This document shows positions 28,678-37,568 of a stretch of 64,000 nucleotides of DNA, piece by piece; the stretch's first letter is position 1; the number at the start of each line of letters is the position of its first letter. Both the position numbers and the translations under genes were made by a program. The notes under the pieces were generated by a model. It worked only from the letters and a program-made list of their open reading frames with translations, had not been told where the DNA came from and did not search any database. The stretch spans positions 186,001-250,000 of the forward strand of contig NZ_BMGD01000005.1 of assembly GCF_014639875.1 (NCBI RefSeq), read 5' to 3'. The stretch comes from Blastomonas aquatica. Lineage in GTDB: Bacteria; Pseudomonadota; Alphaproteobacteria; Sphingomonadales; Sphingomonadaceae.

Positions 28678-29154
28678 TCAACGGGATTTGATGATGATGG
28701 CACCAAGCTCGGTCTTGCCCGATGCCTGGGTGGGGCGGACCGGAACCTCGAGCGGGACTGACACGACCTCACGACCGCCATCCTCGCGCGAGGCTTCGAC
28801 GAACAGTGTGTAGCTGCCCGATTTGACATTGGCGGGGATGGTGATGCGGTGCGCGCCCGGGGCGCGGGTGGCACCGCTCACGCCATCGGCCGGCAGCTTG
28901 AGGCTGCGTCCGCCCTTGCGCCACCAGGTGCGCAGATCGGCCAGCCATTTGGTGCCGGGCTCGGCACCGCGCTTGTCGATATCGTACCACACCGCCAGCG
29001 TCCGCGCCGGGCCACCCGCCTTGGGCTCGATCCACACCGCGACATAGGGCACGTGATATTCTGCAACGTTGATCCGCGGGATGGTGACGGTGACCGTCCC
29101 GGCAGATGCCGGGGCCGCGATCACGCTGACCGCGATGGCAAGGCTTTTCTTCAT
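28678..29154 (-). CDS. DUF2271 periplasmic protein with FMN-attachment motif
   Basis: A 158-residue secreted protein with a clear signal peptide (KKSLAIAVSVIAAPASA). The body is beta-rich (YVAVWIEPKAGGPARTLAVWYD) as in DUF2271. At residues 90-96 it carries D-G-V-S-G-A-T, which matches the D-x-x-S/T-G/S-A-T/S sequence that ApbE modifies in NqrC/RnfG-type proteins, with Thr96 as the FMN-bearing residue. ApbE lies two genes downstream and a PepSY membrane protein just upstream. The flavinylation is inferred from motif and context. Confidence 0.85.
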   Translation of the reverse strand: MKKSLAIAVSVIAAPASAGTVTVTIPRINVAEYHVPYVAVWIEPKAGGPARTLAVWYDIDKRGAEPGTKWLADLRTWWRKGGRSLKLPADGVSGATRAPGAHRITIPANVKSGSYTLFVEASREDGGREVVSVPLEVPVRPTQASGKTELGAIIIKSR

Positions 29155-29181
29155 GACACTCTTGGCTCCTTGATTGATCCG

Positions 29182-29826
29182 TCAGACATGCATGAACAGC
29201 AGGATGATGGCCGCAGGCACCAGCGTGCCCAGGCCCACCAGCGGCCAGGTTGATGGCCGATTCTTGGCATGGAGCTGCAGCAGCAGCATCCCGGTGAAGG
29301 TGAAGATCACGCACGCAACCGCAAGCACGTCGATCAGCCAGAACCAGGCGGTTCCGGTGTTGCGGCCCTTGTGCAGATCGTTGAAGAACGAAACCCAGCC
29401 ACGGTCGGTCCTTTCGGCCTCGATTGCCCCGCTGGCGCGATCGATGCTGACCCAGGCATCACTGCCGGGCCCAGGAACTGCGACATAGACCTCGTCCTCG
29501 GACCATTCGGCCGGTTCGCTGCCCACATCGACGCCGACCAGATCGCGCACCTCGTCGCGAATGGAAGCGGGCAGGGGCGCCGCATCCACGGGCTGGGACC
29601 GGGCGAGCAGCCCGGTGAGCGAGGCGGGAAGCATGGCATTTACCGTCACCACTTCAGGCGTCGCAGAAATGGTCGCGGCGTGGTTGAGCGTGAGCCCGGT
29701 GACCGAAAACACGAACATGCCCGCGAGCGATACTGCAGCACTGATCCAGTGCCAGCTGTGCAGTTGCTTGAGCCAGAACTTCTTGGCGCTGCGGGGCTTG
29801 CGGCGACGTTTTGCGTCGGCCTCCAT
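29182..29826 (-). CDS. PepSY-associated membrane protein
   Basis: A 214-residue protein: basic N-terminus, first helix at about 25-52 preceded by LHSWHW, a periplasmic PepSY-like domain with VAVPGPGSDAWVSID, the FFNDLHKGRNTG motif that leads into a helix pair, and a third helix at the C-terminus. Such small PepSY proteins resemble the core of flavin/haem reductases and occur beside ferric-siderophore receptors. The start at 29826 is preferred; an open frame running 100 codons further upstream crosses the intergenic region and is not protein-like. Confidence 0.85.
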   Translation of the reverse strand: MEADAKRRRKPRSAKKFWLKQLHSWHWISAAVSLAGMFVFSVTGLTLNHAATISATPEVVTVNAMLPASLTGLLARSQPVDAAPLPASIRDEVRDLVGVDVGSEPAEWSEDEVYVAVPGPGSDAWVSIDRASGAIEAERTDRGWVSFFNDLHKGRNTGTAWFWLIDVLAVACVIFTFTGMLLLQLHAKNRPSTWPLVGLGTLVPAAIILLFMHV

Positions 29827-30090
29827 GCGTGGCTTCACAGATGAACGAGAATGGCCCTCGGCGCGCAACCCGCTTACTCCACCATCGCTGAACGGTGCGC
29901 TGTCTGCGCCCTGATTCAGGCGGTCGCTGTCCAGCAATGTACCGTGTGACACCGTCGTTTCATCCCTTTGGCAACGCTGAATGGAACCGCGCCGGACGGC
30001 ATTCAACTGCGCAAATCGGAAGGGGGAGTCAACGCCTTTTTGCGAATGATATGCAGTAAAAATAAAAACTGTGCGCAACCCGATAGCCGA

Positions 30091-30119
30091 TTGACAGTGA
30101 GAACGAGTCGCAATAGCAG
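30091..30119 (+). promoter_or_regulatory. Promoter with embedded Fur-like box for the iron receptor
   Basis: TTGACA at 30091-30096 and TAGCAG at 30114-30119 are spaced by 17 bases. The spacer holds TGAGAACGAGTCGCAATAG, close to the GAGAACGA-TCGCAT form of Fur sites. A repressor bound there would block RNA polymerase. It lies in the 331-base gap between the divergent PepSY operon and the receptor, which holds no gene. Confidence 0.55.
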
Positions 30120-30157
30120 GCTGGCCGCGACCTATCATTCCTTGGGGGGACTTCCAA

Positions 30158-32581
30158 ATGACCGTTCAAAAATCCACGCTGCAATCGCTTGTGCTCGGCG
30201 TGAGTACCATCGCTTTTTCGACCGCGGCCTCTGCTGCGGCTGCGGTGCCCAGTCCAATGCCGCTCTCGATTGGGAGCGCTGCTTTGACGACGGTCGATGC
30301 GGGCGATGCGTTGGAAAACACCGATCCCAACACGATCGTGGTCAGCGCCACCGGGTTCGAACAGAAAATCGTCGATGCTCCCGCCAGCATCAGCGTGGTG
30401 ACCGCCGAGCAGCTCAAGCAGCGGCCCTATATGACGCTGATCGATGCTGTCCGCGATCTGGAAGGGGTGGATGTCGGCGAGACATCGGACAAGACCGGGC
30501 AAAGGACCATCAGCATCCGGGGCATGGGGCCCGAATACACGCTGCTGCTGATCAACGGCAAACGCCAGAACAACCATGGCGACATCTATCCCAACAGCTT
30601 TGGCGGCAATGCCTTCAACCACATTCCGCCGCTCGACACGGTCGAGCGGATCGAGGTCATTCGCGGGCCAGCCTCGACGCTCTATGGTGCCGACGCGCTG
30701 GGCGGGGTGATCAACATCATCACCCGGCCGGTCAGCCCACGCTGGTCGGGATCGGCGACGGTCGGACGCAGCTTCCAGGAGGACGACCGCTTCGGCAACG
30801 ACGTCACGTTCGACGCCGCCGTGTCAGGCCCGATCGCGGGAGACTGGCTGGGGCTGGCGCTGCGCGGCTCGGTCTACGAGCGCATGGCGTCAAATCCTGA
30901 ATTTGAGCCGGTGGTCGATCCGGCAGGCGTGACCCAGGTGCGCGCATTGGGCTTTGGCGGCGGCGGGCGTACGGTCGACAACACCACCTACAGCGTCGGT
31001 GGCACATTGACGGTGAAACTCGCCGAGGGCCAGACGGTCGATTTCGACTATGACATGTCGCGGCAGATCTATGACAACAGCCCGATGGTCGATCCGCAAA
31101 CCGGGATCGTCAGCTTCCCGCTTGGCACGCTCGATGGGATCAATTCGATCTGGCGCGCCACCCGCGGCGTTGTCCAGCCGCAGGTTGGCTACAAGGAAAA
31201 GCAGCGGTTCAACCGCACCAACTGGTCGATCACGCATCAGGGCGACTGGGGCTTTGGCAACAGCTTCGTTTCGCTGGCGCATGTCGCCACCGAAAACCTC
31301 GGGCGGACCCGTCCCTTCTCGGTCGCCGAACGCCTGTTGCTGCAGGACATGTTCAGCGCACGCGGCATCTATGCGGGCCTGAGCGAGGCCGAGCGGCGCC
31401 AGATTGCTGCCGATACCTTCCTGCCACGGCCCGATCGCGATCTTGAGAGCAACCAGTATACGCTCGACGCGCGGATGGTGATGCCGTTCGAAGGGTTCGT
31501 CGGACGGCATCAGGTCGTGGTCGGCGGTCAATACATCAACGGCACTCTCAAGGATTCGGTGTTCGGACTGGAAGGCAGCGCCGAGGGTCTCGCTGCGGTC
31601 CAGAAACAGAAGCAATGGTCGGTGTTCGCCGAGGATAACTGGTCACCGATCGATCCGCTGACGATCACGCTGGGCGCGCGCTATGACGAGCATTTCCTGT
31701 TCGGCGGCCAGTTCAGCCCGCGGGCCTATGCGGTGTGGACCGTGGTGCCGACGGTGGTGATCAAGGGCGGGGTCAGCACCGGCTTCAAGACCCCCAAGAC
31801 CACCGATCTGTACGACGGAATCCGCGGGTTCGGCGGGCAGGGCACCAGCCCGATGATCGGCAACCCCGATCTGGTGCCCGAAACCAGCGTGAACACCGAA
31901 ATCGCGGTCTATTGGGATCTGACTCCATCGACCGGGATCAACGTCACCTACTTCAAGAACGATTTCAAGGACAAGATCGCCACCGCCACGGTGCAGCCCT
32001 GCGCGCTGACCAACTTCGTGCGGCCCTGCGCCAATCTGGGGGACTATTTCGAGGTTCTGGGGCTGGGCGGATCGATCAGCCAGCCGACCAATATCGACAA
32101 GGCGGTGATCCAGGGGGTCGAGGTGGCCGGTCGTGTCGGCATCACCAGCACGATCAATCTGCGCGCCAACTATACCTTCACCGACAGCGAACAGAAAACC
32201 GGCGCGCAGGCGGGTTTGCCGCTGACCAACACTGCGCGGCACATGGCCAACGCATGGGCCGATTGGGCGATCACCTCGCGGCTGAGTGCGCAGCTCAATG
32301 TCGAGCACCGTTCGCGCCGGTATCGCGGCGTGGACACCGCGACCGGCAACCAGCTTTATTTCCGCAGCTACACCGTGGTCAATCTGGGCGGCCAGATGCG
32401 CCTGAACGATCATCTCACTCTGGGCGCGCGGATCAACAATCTGCTCGATCAGGATTTCACCAGCTATCAGACCAACTTCATCGACAACGGCGACGGCAGC
32501 TTCACCCCGAGCTTCGTCGACGACTACAACAACAAGGACAAGGCCCGCGCCTACTGGGTCAGCCTCAACGCGCGTTTTTGA
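30158..32581 (+). CDS. TonB-dependent siderophore-type receptor
   Basis: An 807-residue outer-membrane receptor with a signal peptide (to about residue 28), a TonB-box-like NTIVVSATG, plug motifs SIRGMGPEYTLLLINGKRQ and EVIRGPASTLYGADALGG, and a C-terminal strand ending LNARF. The FepA/CirA-like plug suggests a catecholate or other ferric siderophore. A Fur-like promoter and the divergent PepSY/DUF2271/DUF4198/ApbE operon support iron as substrate. Confidence 0.92.
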   Translation: MTVQKSTLQSLVLGVSTIAFSTAASAAAAVPSPMPLSIGSAALTTVDAGDALENTDPNTIVVSATGFEQKIVDAPASISVVTAEQLKQRPYMTLIDAVRDLEGVDVGETSDKTGQRTISIRGMGPEYTLLLINGKRQNNHGDIYPNSFGGNAFNHIPPLDTVERIEVIRGPASTLYGADALGGVINIITRPVSPRWSGSATVGRSFQEDDRFGNDVTFDAAVSGPIAGDWLGLALRGSVYERMASNPEFEPVVDPAGVTQVRALGFGGGGRTVDNTTYSVGGTLTVKLAEGQTVDFDYDMSRQIYDNSPMVDPQTGIVSFPLGTLDGINSIWRATRGVVQPQVGYKEKQRFNRTNWSITHQGDWGFGNSFVSLAHVATENLGRTRPFSVAERLLLQDMFSARGIYAGLSEAERRQIAADTFLPRPDRDLESNQYTLDARMVMPFEGFVGRHQVVVGGQYINGTLKDSVFGLEGSAEGLAAVQKQKQWSVFAEDNWSPIDPLTITLGARYDEHFLFGGQFSPRAYAVWTVVPTVVIKGGVSTGFKTPKTTDLYDGIRGFGGQGTSPMIGNPDLVPETSVNTEIAVYWDLTPSTGINVTYFKNDFKDKIATATVQPCALTNFVRPCANLGDYFEVLGLGGSISQPTNIDKAVIQGVEVAGRVGITSTINLRANYTFTDSEQKTGAQAGLPLTNTARHMANAWADWAITSRLSAQLNVEHRSRRYRGVDTATGNQLYFRSYTVVNLGGQMRLNDHLTLGARINNLLDQDFTSYQTNFIDNGDGSFTPSFVDDYNNKDKARAYWVSLNARF

Positions 32582-32600
32582 AAGCTCAAGCGAGCGCAAA

Positions 32601-32635
32601 GCGCTGCCGGGACTGAGCGCCCGGCAGCGCGTTTT
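32601..32635 (+). terminator. Rho-independent terminator after the iron receptor
   Basis: An 11-bp perfect stem (GCGCTGCCGGG with CCCGGCAGCGC) with an 8-base loop is followed by GTTTT, 20 bases after the receptor stop. The remainder of the gap to the convergent M48 gene (32636-32776) holds no gene that I can see. Confidence 0.85.
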
Positions 32636-32776
32636 GCCAACGCGCTGCCGACCGACGACAATCCAGTGCGAGGCGGAATGCGCCAGGCGTTGGCGGATGG
32701 TGATCATTGTGTTGTGCAGGGCTTTAAAGCTTTGCCCAAAACCGCCCGTCAGTGACGCCTTACTGTGGTGCTGAGA

Positions 32777-33778
32777 TCAATTTGCCAAGACGACTTTCAA
32801 CGCCATACCAGCCTTGACCTCGTCAGGCTTAGTGAGGCCGTTGATCGCCAGCAAAAAGCTCTGCGGCTTCTGTACCGGGATACGGCTTGCGATCGATGCG
32901 GCGGTATCGCCGGGCCTGACGGTGTAGATCCGCAAGACGCCACGCTGCGGCCCGCCGAACGGTGCAAGGTCGAATCTGATCCCCTCGATCATTTGAAGAT
33001 AGCGGTCGCGATGCCGGGGAAGCTCACCGAGATTGGCCGCCTTGGCAAGATCCAGCGTGCGTCTCACACGGTCGAGACTGGGTGGATGCGAACGCCAGGC
33101 AAGCGGGGTGGCGTTTGGCTTGCCGCTCAACTCGTCGAAATAGAGCCCCATCAGATGGAGCTGATAGGTCATGCGGGCAGCGCCATAGGGATCATATCCC
33201 AAGGGCCCGAGCACGCTGGTGCCAACTGCATCCGATTCAAATTCCTGGTCTCGGCCATATTCCTTTAGTGCAAGGGCTGCCTTGACCTGCATGTCCTCGA
33301 ACTGCGCTGGGTCACGGCGGCGCAGCGCCATCAGCCTGATGAGCGAATTTGCCACAGCGGCGCGGTTCATCTCACGCGCGCCATGCCGCTTGATGGCGTG
33401 CCCGACCTCGTGTCCCATCACCGCGGCCAGTTCGGCCTCATCATTGATCCACAACAACATACCGGTATGAAAATAGAGGAATCCCCCAAGCGCAGCCGAG
33501 GCGTTGGGATTGGTATCATCGACCAGGGTGAAGACGAACTGTTCGGGATAGCGGGCGCTCAATCGGGCACAGGACCGACCGATGTTCTCGACGTAGGCGG
33601 CCAGCTTCGCATCAGGGTAGACAACCAGTTTGGTGGCCAGGCGGCTCTCGTGCGCCCGCCTGCCGACCACGCGCTCCTCGATCGGGTTGAGGAAAAAACC
33701 GGTGTCCTGCGCCGCTGCCTGCGGGATCGTGGCAAGAACCGCCAAGGCGCAAACAGCTTTCCGAGCGAACCGCATCAT
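32777..33778 (-). CDS. Secreted M48-family zinc metalloprotease
   Basis: A 333-residue protein with signal peptide (to about residue 23) and the zinc motif HEVGH at 123-127 followed by AIKRHGAREMNR; the third ligand is probably the Glu in DQEFESDAVG. The last 55 residues (YTVRPGDTAASIASRIP) look like a LysM-type or SPOR-adjacent wall-binding module. It resembles BepA/LoiP-type periplasmic proteases that act on outer-membrane proteins. Last gene of a four-gene operon of exported proteins. Confidence 0.88.
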   Translation of the reverse strand: MMRFARKAVCALAVLATIPQAAAQDTGFFLNPIEERVVGRRAHESRLATKLVVYPDAKLAAYVENIGRSCARLSARYPEQFVFTLVDDTNPNASAALGGFLYFHTGMLLWINDEAELAAVMGHEVGHAIKRHGAREMNRAAVANSLIRLMALRRRDPAQFEDMQVKAALALKEYGRDQEFESDAVGTSVLGPLGYDPYGAARMTYQLHLMGLYFDELSGKPNATPLAWRSHPPSLDRVRRTLDLAKAANLGELPRHRDRYLQMIEGIRFDLAPFGGPQRGVLRIYTVRPGDTAASIASRIPVQKPQSFLLAINGLTKPDEVKAGMALKVVLAN

Positions 33779-33794
33779 TCCTCGATCTCCCGCA

Positions 33795-34910
33795 TTATTG
33801 AACCAGTCGGATGGCAGCGATCAGCCTGTCGCGGAAACCGAAGATCATCCGCCCGCTCTGGCCATTCGCTGTCACCGTGACAAAAATGGTGTGGTTGCCA
33901 TCAATCTGCGGCGCGCCGATGTTCGCCTGATTGCCGCCGCCTGCCGCGTCGCGCATTCGCGCGGCGACCGCCTGACGGCCCTGAGCGTTGCCGCGCGGGC
34001 TTTGCAGGACAACGTCGGGCGTTAGCAGCGCGATCGCATCATTGATGCGGCCTGCGTTGATGAAGCCGACATAGCGCCGGGCAATGCCGAGTTCGCGCTC
34101 GGCCTCCGCCAGCAGGATCCGGCGCGCTTCGGCGTCTCGCTCAGCGCGCTGACGCTCGGCGGTGCGACGCTCTTCCTCGGCGAGCGCGAGTTGGATGGAA
34201 CGCACCTGCTCGATCAGCCCGCCCGATCCGCGCAGCGGTGGAAGCTCCAGACGGTTGACGATTTCCTGCACCGCGCTTGCCGTCCGCGCCGCTTCGACAT
34301 CGGAGAGAATCTCAGGCTCGAAGGTCGACAGAATCGTCTGATTGATTCCGCCCAGGCATTCGAACAGTCGGTCGGTGATGGGCAGCACAGCCGGACCGAA
34401 CGGCGCGGCCGCCACTCGCGCCCGCTCCGCGTCGGCAACAAAGGATGCCAGCGGATGCGGGGTGTGGGTCACCGGATTGTGAAACACGTCGGCGTTCGAG
34501 AGCGCCACATATTCGGCCATCAGCCACTGCGCCAGCGAGTCCGCGACGTCGCCGCCCAGATCGTTGATCTTGCCGTCGAGCTCGGCAAACGCTTTCTGCA
34601 GGCGTTTGCCCGCCTTGCCGCCTGATTGCGCGACTTCACTCTCGATCTGCGTGCGTGCTCGCAGCGCCAGATCGAGCGATTGTTGCCGCGATTGGATATA
34701 AGCGAGGTTCTCCGCCTTGGTGCTTTCGACCCGCGCTGGAGACTCGAGCCCGGCGATCTGCAAGGGCTCGCCGGGCAGCGGACAGGCGAAGGACTGCGCC
34801 CAGCGCAGCGCTGCCGCCCCCCGCGCAGCGCCATCCTGCGCAGCGGCCGGGGAGGCAAGCGCCAGCATGGCGCACCATGCCGGCACCAGCAGGCGAAGGC
34901 GCATCGTCAC
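33795..34910 (-). CDS. Secreted protein with coiled coil and NTF2/SnoaL-like C-terminal domain
   Basis: A 371-residue protein, not recognised as a named family. Signal peptide to about residue 25 (ALASPAAAQ). A helical middle region contains an Arg/Glu-rich coiled coil (EEERRTAERQRAERDAEARR) near 240-265. The C-terminal 95 residues (FINAGRINDAIALLTPDVVL onward) have the pattern of a SnoaL/NTF2-like cone fold. Its start overlaps the end of the next upstream gene by four bases, so the two are coupled. Function unknown. Confidence 0.75.
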   Translation of the reverse strand: MTMRLRLLVPAWCAMLALASPAAAQDGAARGAAALRWAQSFACPLPGEPLQIAGLESPARVESTKAENLAYIQSRQQSLDLALRARTQIESEVAQSGGKAGKRLQKAFAELDGKINDLGGDVADSLAQWLMAEYVALSNADVFHNPVTHTPHPLASFVADAERARVAAAPFGPAVLPITDRLFECLGGINQTILSTFEPEILSDVEAARTASAVQEIVNRLELPPLRGSGGLIEQVRSIQLALAEEERRTAERQRAERDAEARRILLAEAERELGIARRYVGFINAGRINDAIALLTPDVVLQSPRGNAQGRQAVAARMRDAAGGGNQANIGAPQIDGNHTIFVTVTANGQSGRMIFGFRDRLIAAIRLVQ

Positions 34911-35818
34911 TCTTCGCGGCGCAATTTGGGCGGTGTTGCGCTAGTGGTCAGCACGAGCGCCTTGCCGAGCTGGGCACCTTGAGCGTTGAAGTTTGCCCCG
35001 ATGAAGCGCGGGCCGCTCGCTTGCCAGCCGGAACATATCTGCGAGCCATAAGGATCGAGCCGTTCACGAAGATCATCGGCCAGGCGCGCGCGTGCGGCCG
35101 GGCTTTGGCTGCCGCCCTCGACCGTGATCTTTGCCGACTTGGGGTTGGCGCACAGCAGGCCCCCCACATTGGTTCCATCATAGCTGACTGTTGCGAGCGT
35201 TCCACCCCCATCCAGCAGATAGCGCGACACAAGCGTCGCTCCGCCTTCGCTCGCCGCGCGGAATTCGGTCGAGACGGTGCAGCCTTCCGCTGTCTGCTGC
35301 GCGCAGAGATAGCGCGCGCCGCCCATGGTCTTGAGCAGCGATCCGAGCGGGAGGAAGCGGTTCGATGCGGCGAACCTGTTCTGGTCACCGCTGGCTCCGA
35401 CTGTTCCCGACGCGAGCAATCCGCCGGACCTGTCTCCACCAAGTTCCAGCAGCAACCATTTGGACGACGCATCGGCCACGGCGTTGTAGACGACGCGACC
35501 GTTGGCCACACCCTTGGCCGCGATAAGGTTGACCGATCCGCAGCTTGCCCGGACATTCTGGACGACATTGCTCATCATCCGGTTCGCGCTTTTGCCATCG
35601 CCAAACACTTCACTCGTCCCGGAAAATACCAGCGACACGGTGCTGGAGCAAGCCGGTCCATCGAGCCGCCCGACGAGCTTCCCATCGGCACTGCGGATGA
35701 ACGGGGCATCGGGCCGCTTGAGCGACTGGCCAGGCGCGGGGCCTGCCATGCACAGCGCTGCGAGAATGGCTGGAGCAACTATCGAATGCTTCACTGTGTA
35801 AGTGCCCCTGATCGTCAT
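34907..35818 (-). CDS. Secreted protein of unknown function
   Basis: A 303-residue protein with a signal peptide (SIVAPAILAALCMAGPAPGQ). The rest is beta-rich and contains four to five cysteines (PACSS, RASCGSV, LCAQQTAEGC, LLCANP, SQICSG), which suggests disulfides in the periplasm. I do not recognise a family. A GTG at 35794 (VKHSIVAP) is an equally good start. It lies 2 bases after the gene upstream and overlaps the one downstream. Confidence 0.7.
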   Translation of the reverse strand: MTIRGTYTVKHSIVAPAILAALCMAGPAPGQSLKRPDAPFIRSADGKLVGRLDGPACSSTVSLVFSGTSEVFGDGKSANRMMSNVVQNVRASCGSVNLIAAKGVANGRVVYNAVADASSKWLLLELGGDRSGGLLASGTVGASGDQNRFAASNRFLPLGSLLKTMGGARYLCAQQTAEGCTVSTEFRAASEGGATLVSRYLLDGGGTLATVSYDGTNVGGLLCANPKSAKITVEGGSQSPAARARLADDLRERLDPYGSQICSGWQASGPRFIGANFNAQGAQLGKALVLTTSATPPKLRREE

Positions 35819-35820
35819 GT

Positions 35821-36564
35821 TTAGTAGATGGCGCGAACCGCTGTTTCCAGCTTCGCAAACTGCCTCGTAGCGGCGATCTCTGACAGTTTGGCGGCATAGC
35901 GGGCCACCGCCAGTTCGTATTTTCCGGCACCCTTGGGTGCCTTGGCCGAGGCTTTTGCCAGCAGATGGGTAATGCGCTGCGAATGATTGTCAGCGCCGTC
36001 ATAGATGAGGGCAATCGCCTCCAGCAGGACGATTCCCATGTCGCCAGGGGTCTTGGCCCTTGCCGCGCTGAATCGCTTTTCGCCTTCGCTGCGATCGGCG
36101 CCGAGGACCAGCGCTCCCGCGCGCGAGCGCCGCGATACTTCGAAGTGCCAAGCGCCGGCCAGAGCATGTGACCAACCCGCTTCGCTTTGATCGACCAGAA
36201 CCGCCGTGATCAGGCGCTTGCTGCGTCCCGGCAGGTCATCCTTGAGTGCCTCAGACGTGCTGCTCTCCCGCGCAAGCACGCCCAGCGCGGCGAGTTCGAG
36301 AAGCTTGTTGTCGCCCTTGAGCGGATTGATGGCGTTGATCGTCTTGCGGGAAATTTCTTTCCGCTCGGCTGGCGCGCGCCCGATCGTCTGCGCAACGAAG
36401 GCCTTCAGCTTCTTCACGTCTCCTGCAGTATCGATCGCGCCGAGCGCGATGCCGGGGGCCATCATCAGCGGCGCAGCGATCAGGCTCTTAAGTATAGTGC
36501 GACGAGTTAATACGCGGCGCGGTCCCGTGTCATCAAATTGTCTCAGCTGATGCTTGATAATCAC
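35821..36564 (-). CDS. Tat-exported protein of unknown function
   Basis: A GTG at 36564 is chosen because it follows a near-perfect Shine-Dalgarno (GGAGGTGAT) at good spacing; the ATG at 36582 lies upstream of that site and has none. The 247-residue product has a twin-arginine leader (LTRRTILKSLIAAPLMMAPG) and an all-helical body with repeated Ala-rich helices (LLELAALGVLARE, GIVLLEAIALIYDG) that resembles TPR-type helical hairpins. First gene of the four-gene operon. No family recognised. Confidence 0.72.
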   Translation of the reverse strand: MIIKHQLRQFDDTGPRRVLTRRTILKSLIAAPLMMAPGIALGAIDTAGDVKKLKAFVAQTIGRAPAERKEISRKTINAINPLKGDNKLLELAALGVLARESSTSEALKDDLPGRSKRLITAVLVDQSEAGWSHALAGAWHFEVSRRSRAGALVLGADRSEGEKRFSAARAKTPGDMGIVLLEAIALIYDGADNHSQRITHLLAKASAKAPKGAGKYELAVARYAAKLSEIAATRQFAKLETAVRAIY

Positions 36565-36586
36565 GTTGCGAATCACCTCCATTGGG

Positions 36587-36596
36587 CTAACGTTAG
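36587..36596. promoter_or_regulatory. Palindrome between divergent operons
   Basis: CTAACGTTAG is a perfect 10-base palindrome in the short gap between the Tat-protein operon (minus) and the SH3 gene (plus), 36 bases ahead of the latter. A shared operator is possible; the regulator is not visible nearby. Confidence 0.35.
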
Positions 36597-36631
36597 TAAA
36601 ACTGGGGCGGTTTTGAAAAGGGGGCATCGTA

Positions 36632-37549
36632 ATGACCGGATTTGGAAAGGCGTTTTTTGCGTGGTTTGCTGCAATTGCGCTAATTACAACTCCAACTGTC
36701 ATATTGGCGCAACAATCCGGTTCACTTTCTGAGGCAATCGCACAGCGAGAGCAGCAGTCTCAACAGGGCGCACCTCAGAAAAAGAAGGGGGGAATACTCG
36801 GTGATGTGCTTACCGTGGTCGTCGGAGTGGGTTCTGCCGCGCTGTGTGGCGCATTCGATAGAAACAATGGCCAGACCCAAAGAACCGCCTGTTTGGCGCT
36901 TGGGGCAGTTGCCGGTTTAGGTGTGGCCGAGCTCAATAAATCGATATCCAAACGCATCAACGAGAAAGAACAGGCCGAGCTGCTGTCTGCCGCGGGGGAC
37001 TCTCTTTCGGATGGCAAGCCGCGCAGTTTGGCTTTTGCGGAAACTGGTGCGTCGGCGTCGGTTACGCCGACGGGCACGCTGGTGTTTGAAGACGCCAAGG
37101 TGACGATGTTCTACGACAGCGTGGCGTTGCAGTCTCGGGAACGGGTGGAGGTGATCGCGCAGCCTTACCTGACCACAAGCAAGGTCAATGTGCGCGGAGG
37201 GCCTTCTACATCGGCCAAGGTCGTCCGCACGTTTCAACCCAACAGTGCGGTGCATGTCGTCGGCAAGGTGCCTAACGAGGAATGGTACATGGTTTCGGAA
37301 AGAGTCACCGACGGAGAGAACCAGGCGTTGATGGTGGTCGGCTATGTCTCAGCGGACATGGTCGAGCCAGCAGATGACAACTTCGTTCTGCCCGCATTGA
37401 AAGCACCCGAAACTGTGTCGAGCGCCGAGTTCGATGTGGCCTTGCGGTGTAACGAGATCACCTATCAGCTGCGCGACAGCAAGGGCAAGCTCGTGTCCGA
37501 CAAGTCTAAGAATTGCATCGGGCCGGAAGGCCAGTTGATGTCGGCTTAA
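36632..37549 (+). CDS. Glycine-zipper and SH3-domain secreted protein
   Basis: A 305-residue protein with a signal peptide (FFAWFAAIALITTPTVILA), a Gln-rich segment, a hydrophobic glycine-zipper-like stretch (GGILGDVLTVVVGVGSAALCGA), a helical region, and a bacterial SH3 domain at about 175-245 (KVNVRGGPSTSAKVVRTFQ, WYMVSE). This is the layout of cell-envelope anchoring proteins. AGGGGG precedes the ATG. Codon use at the 5' end is noticeably less GC-rich than in the neighbours. Divergent from the secreted-protein operon, and 19 bases ahead of the P450. Confidence 0.78.
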   Translation: MTGFGKAFFAWFAAIALITTPTVILAQQSGSLSEAIAQREQQSQQGAPQKKKGGILGDVLTVVVGVGSAALCGAFDRNNGQTQRTACLALGAVAGLGVAELNKSISKRINEKEQAELLSAAGDSLSDGKPRSLAFAETGASASVTPTGTLVFEDAKVTMFYDSVALQSRERVEVIAQPYLTTSKVNVRGGPSTSAKVVRTFQPNSAVHVVGKVPNEEWYMVSERVTDGENQALMVVGYVSADMVEPADDNFVLPALKAPETVSSAEFDVALRCNEITYQLRDSKGKLVSDKSKNCIGPEGQLMSA

Positions 37550-37568
37550 AGCACGGCACGAGACGCGC

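Noticed and set aside
29827-30138. A 104-codon N-terminal extension of the PepSY protein
   Set aside because: It crosses the intergenic region with the Fur-like promoter, has no protein-like pattern, and the ATG at 29826 starts just before a conserved membrane helix.
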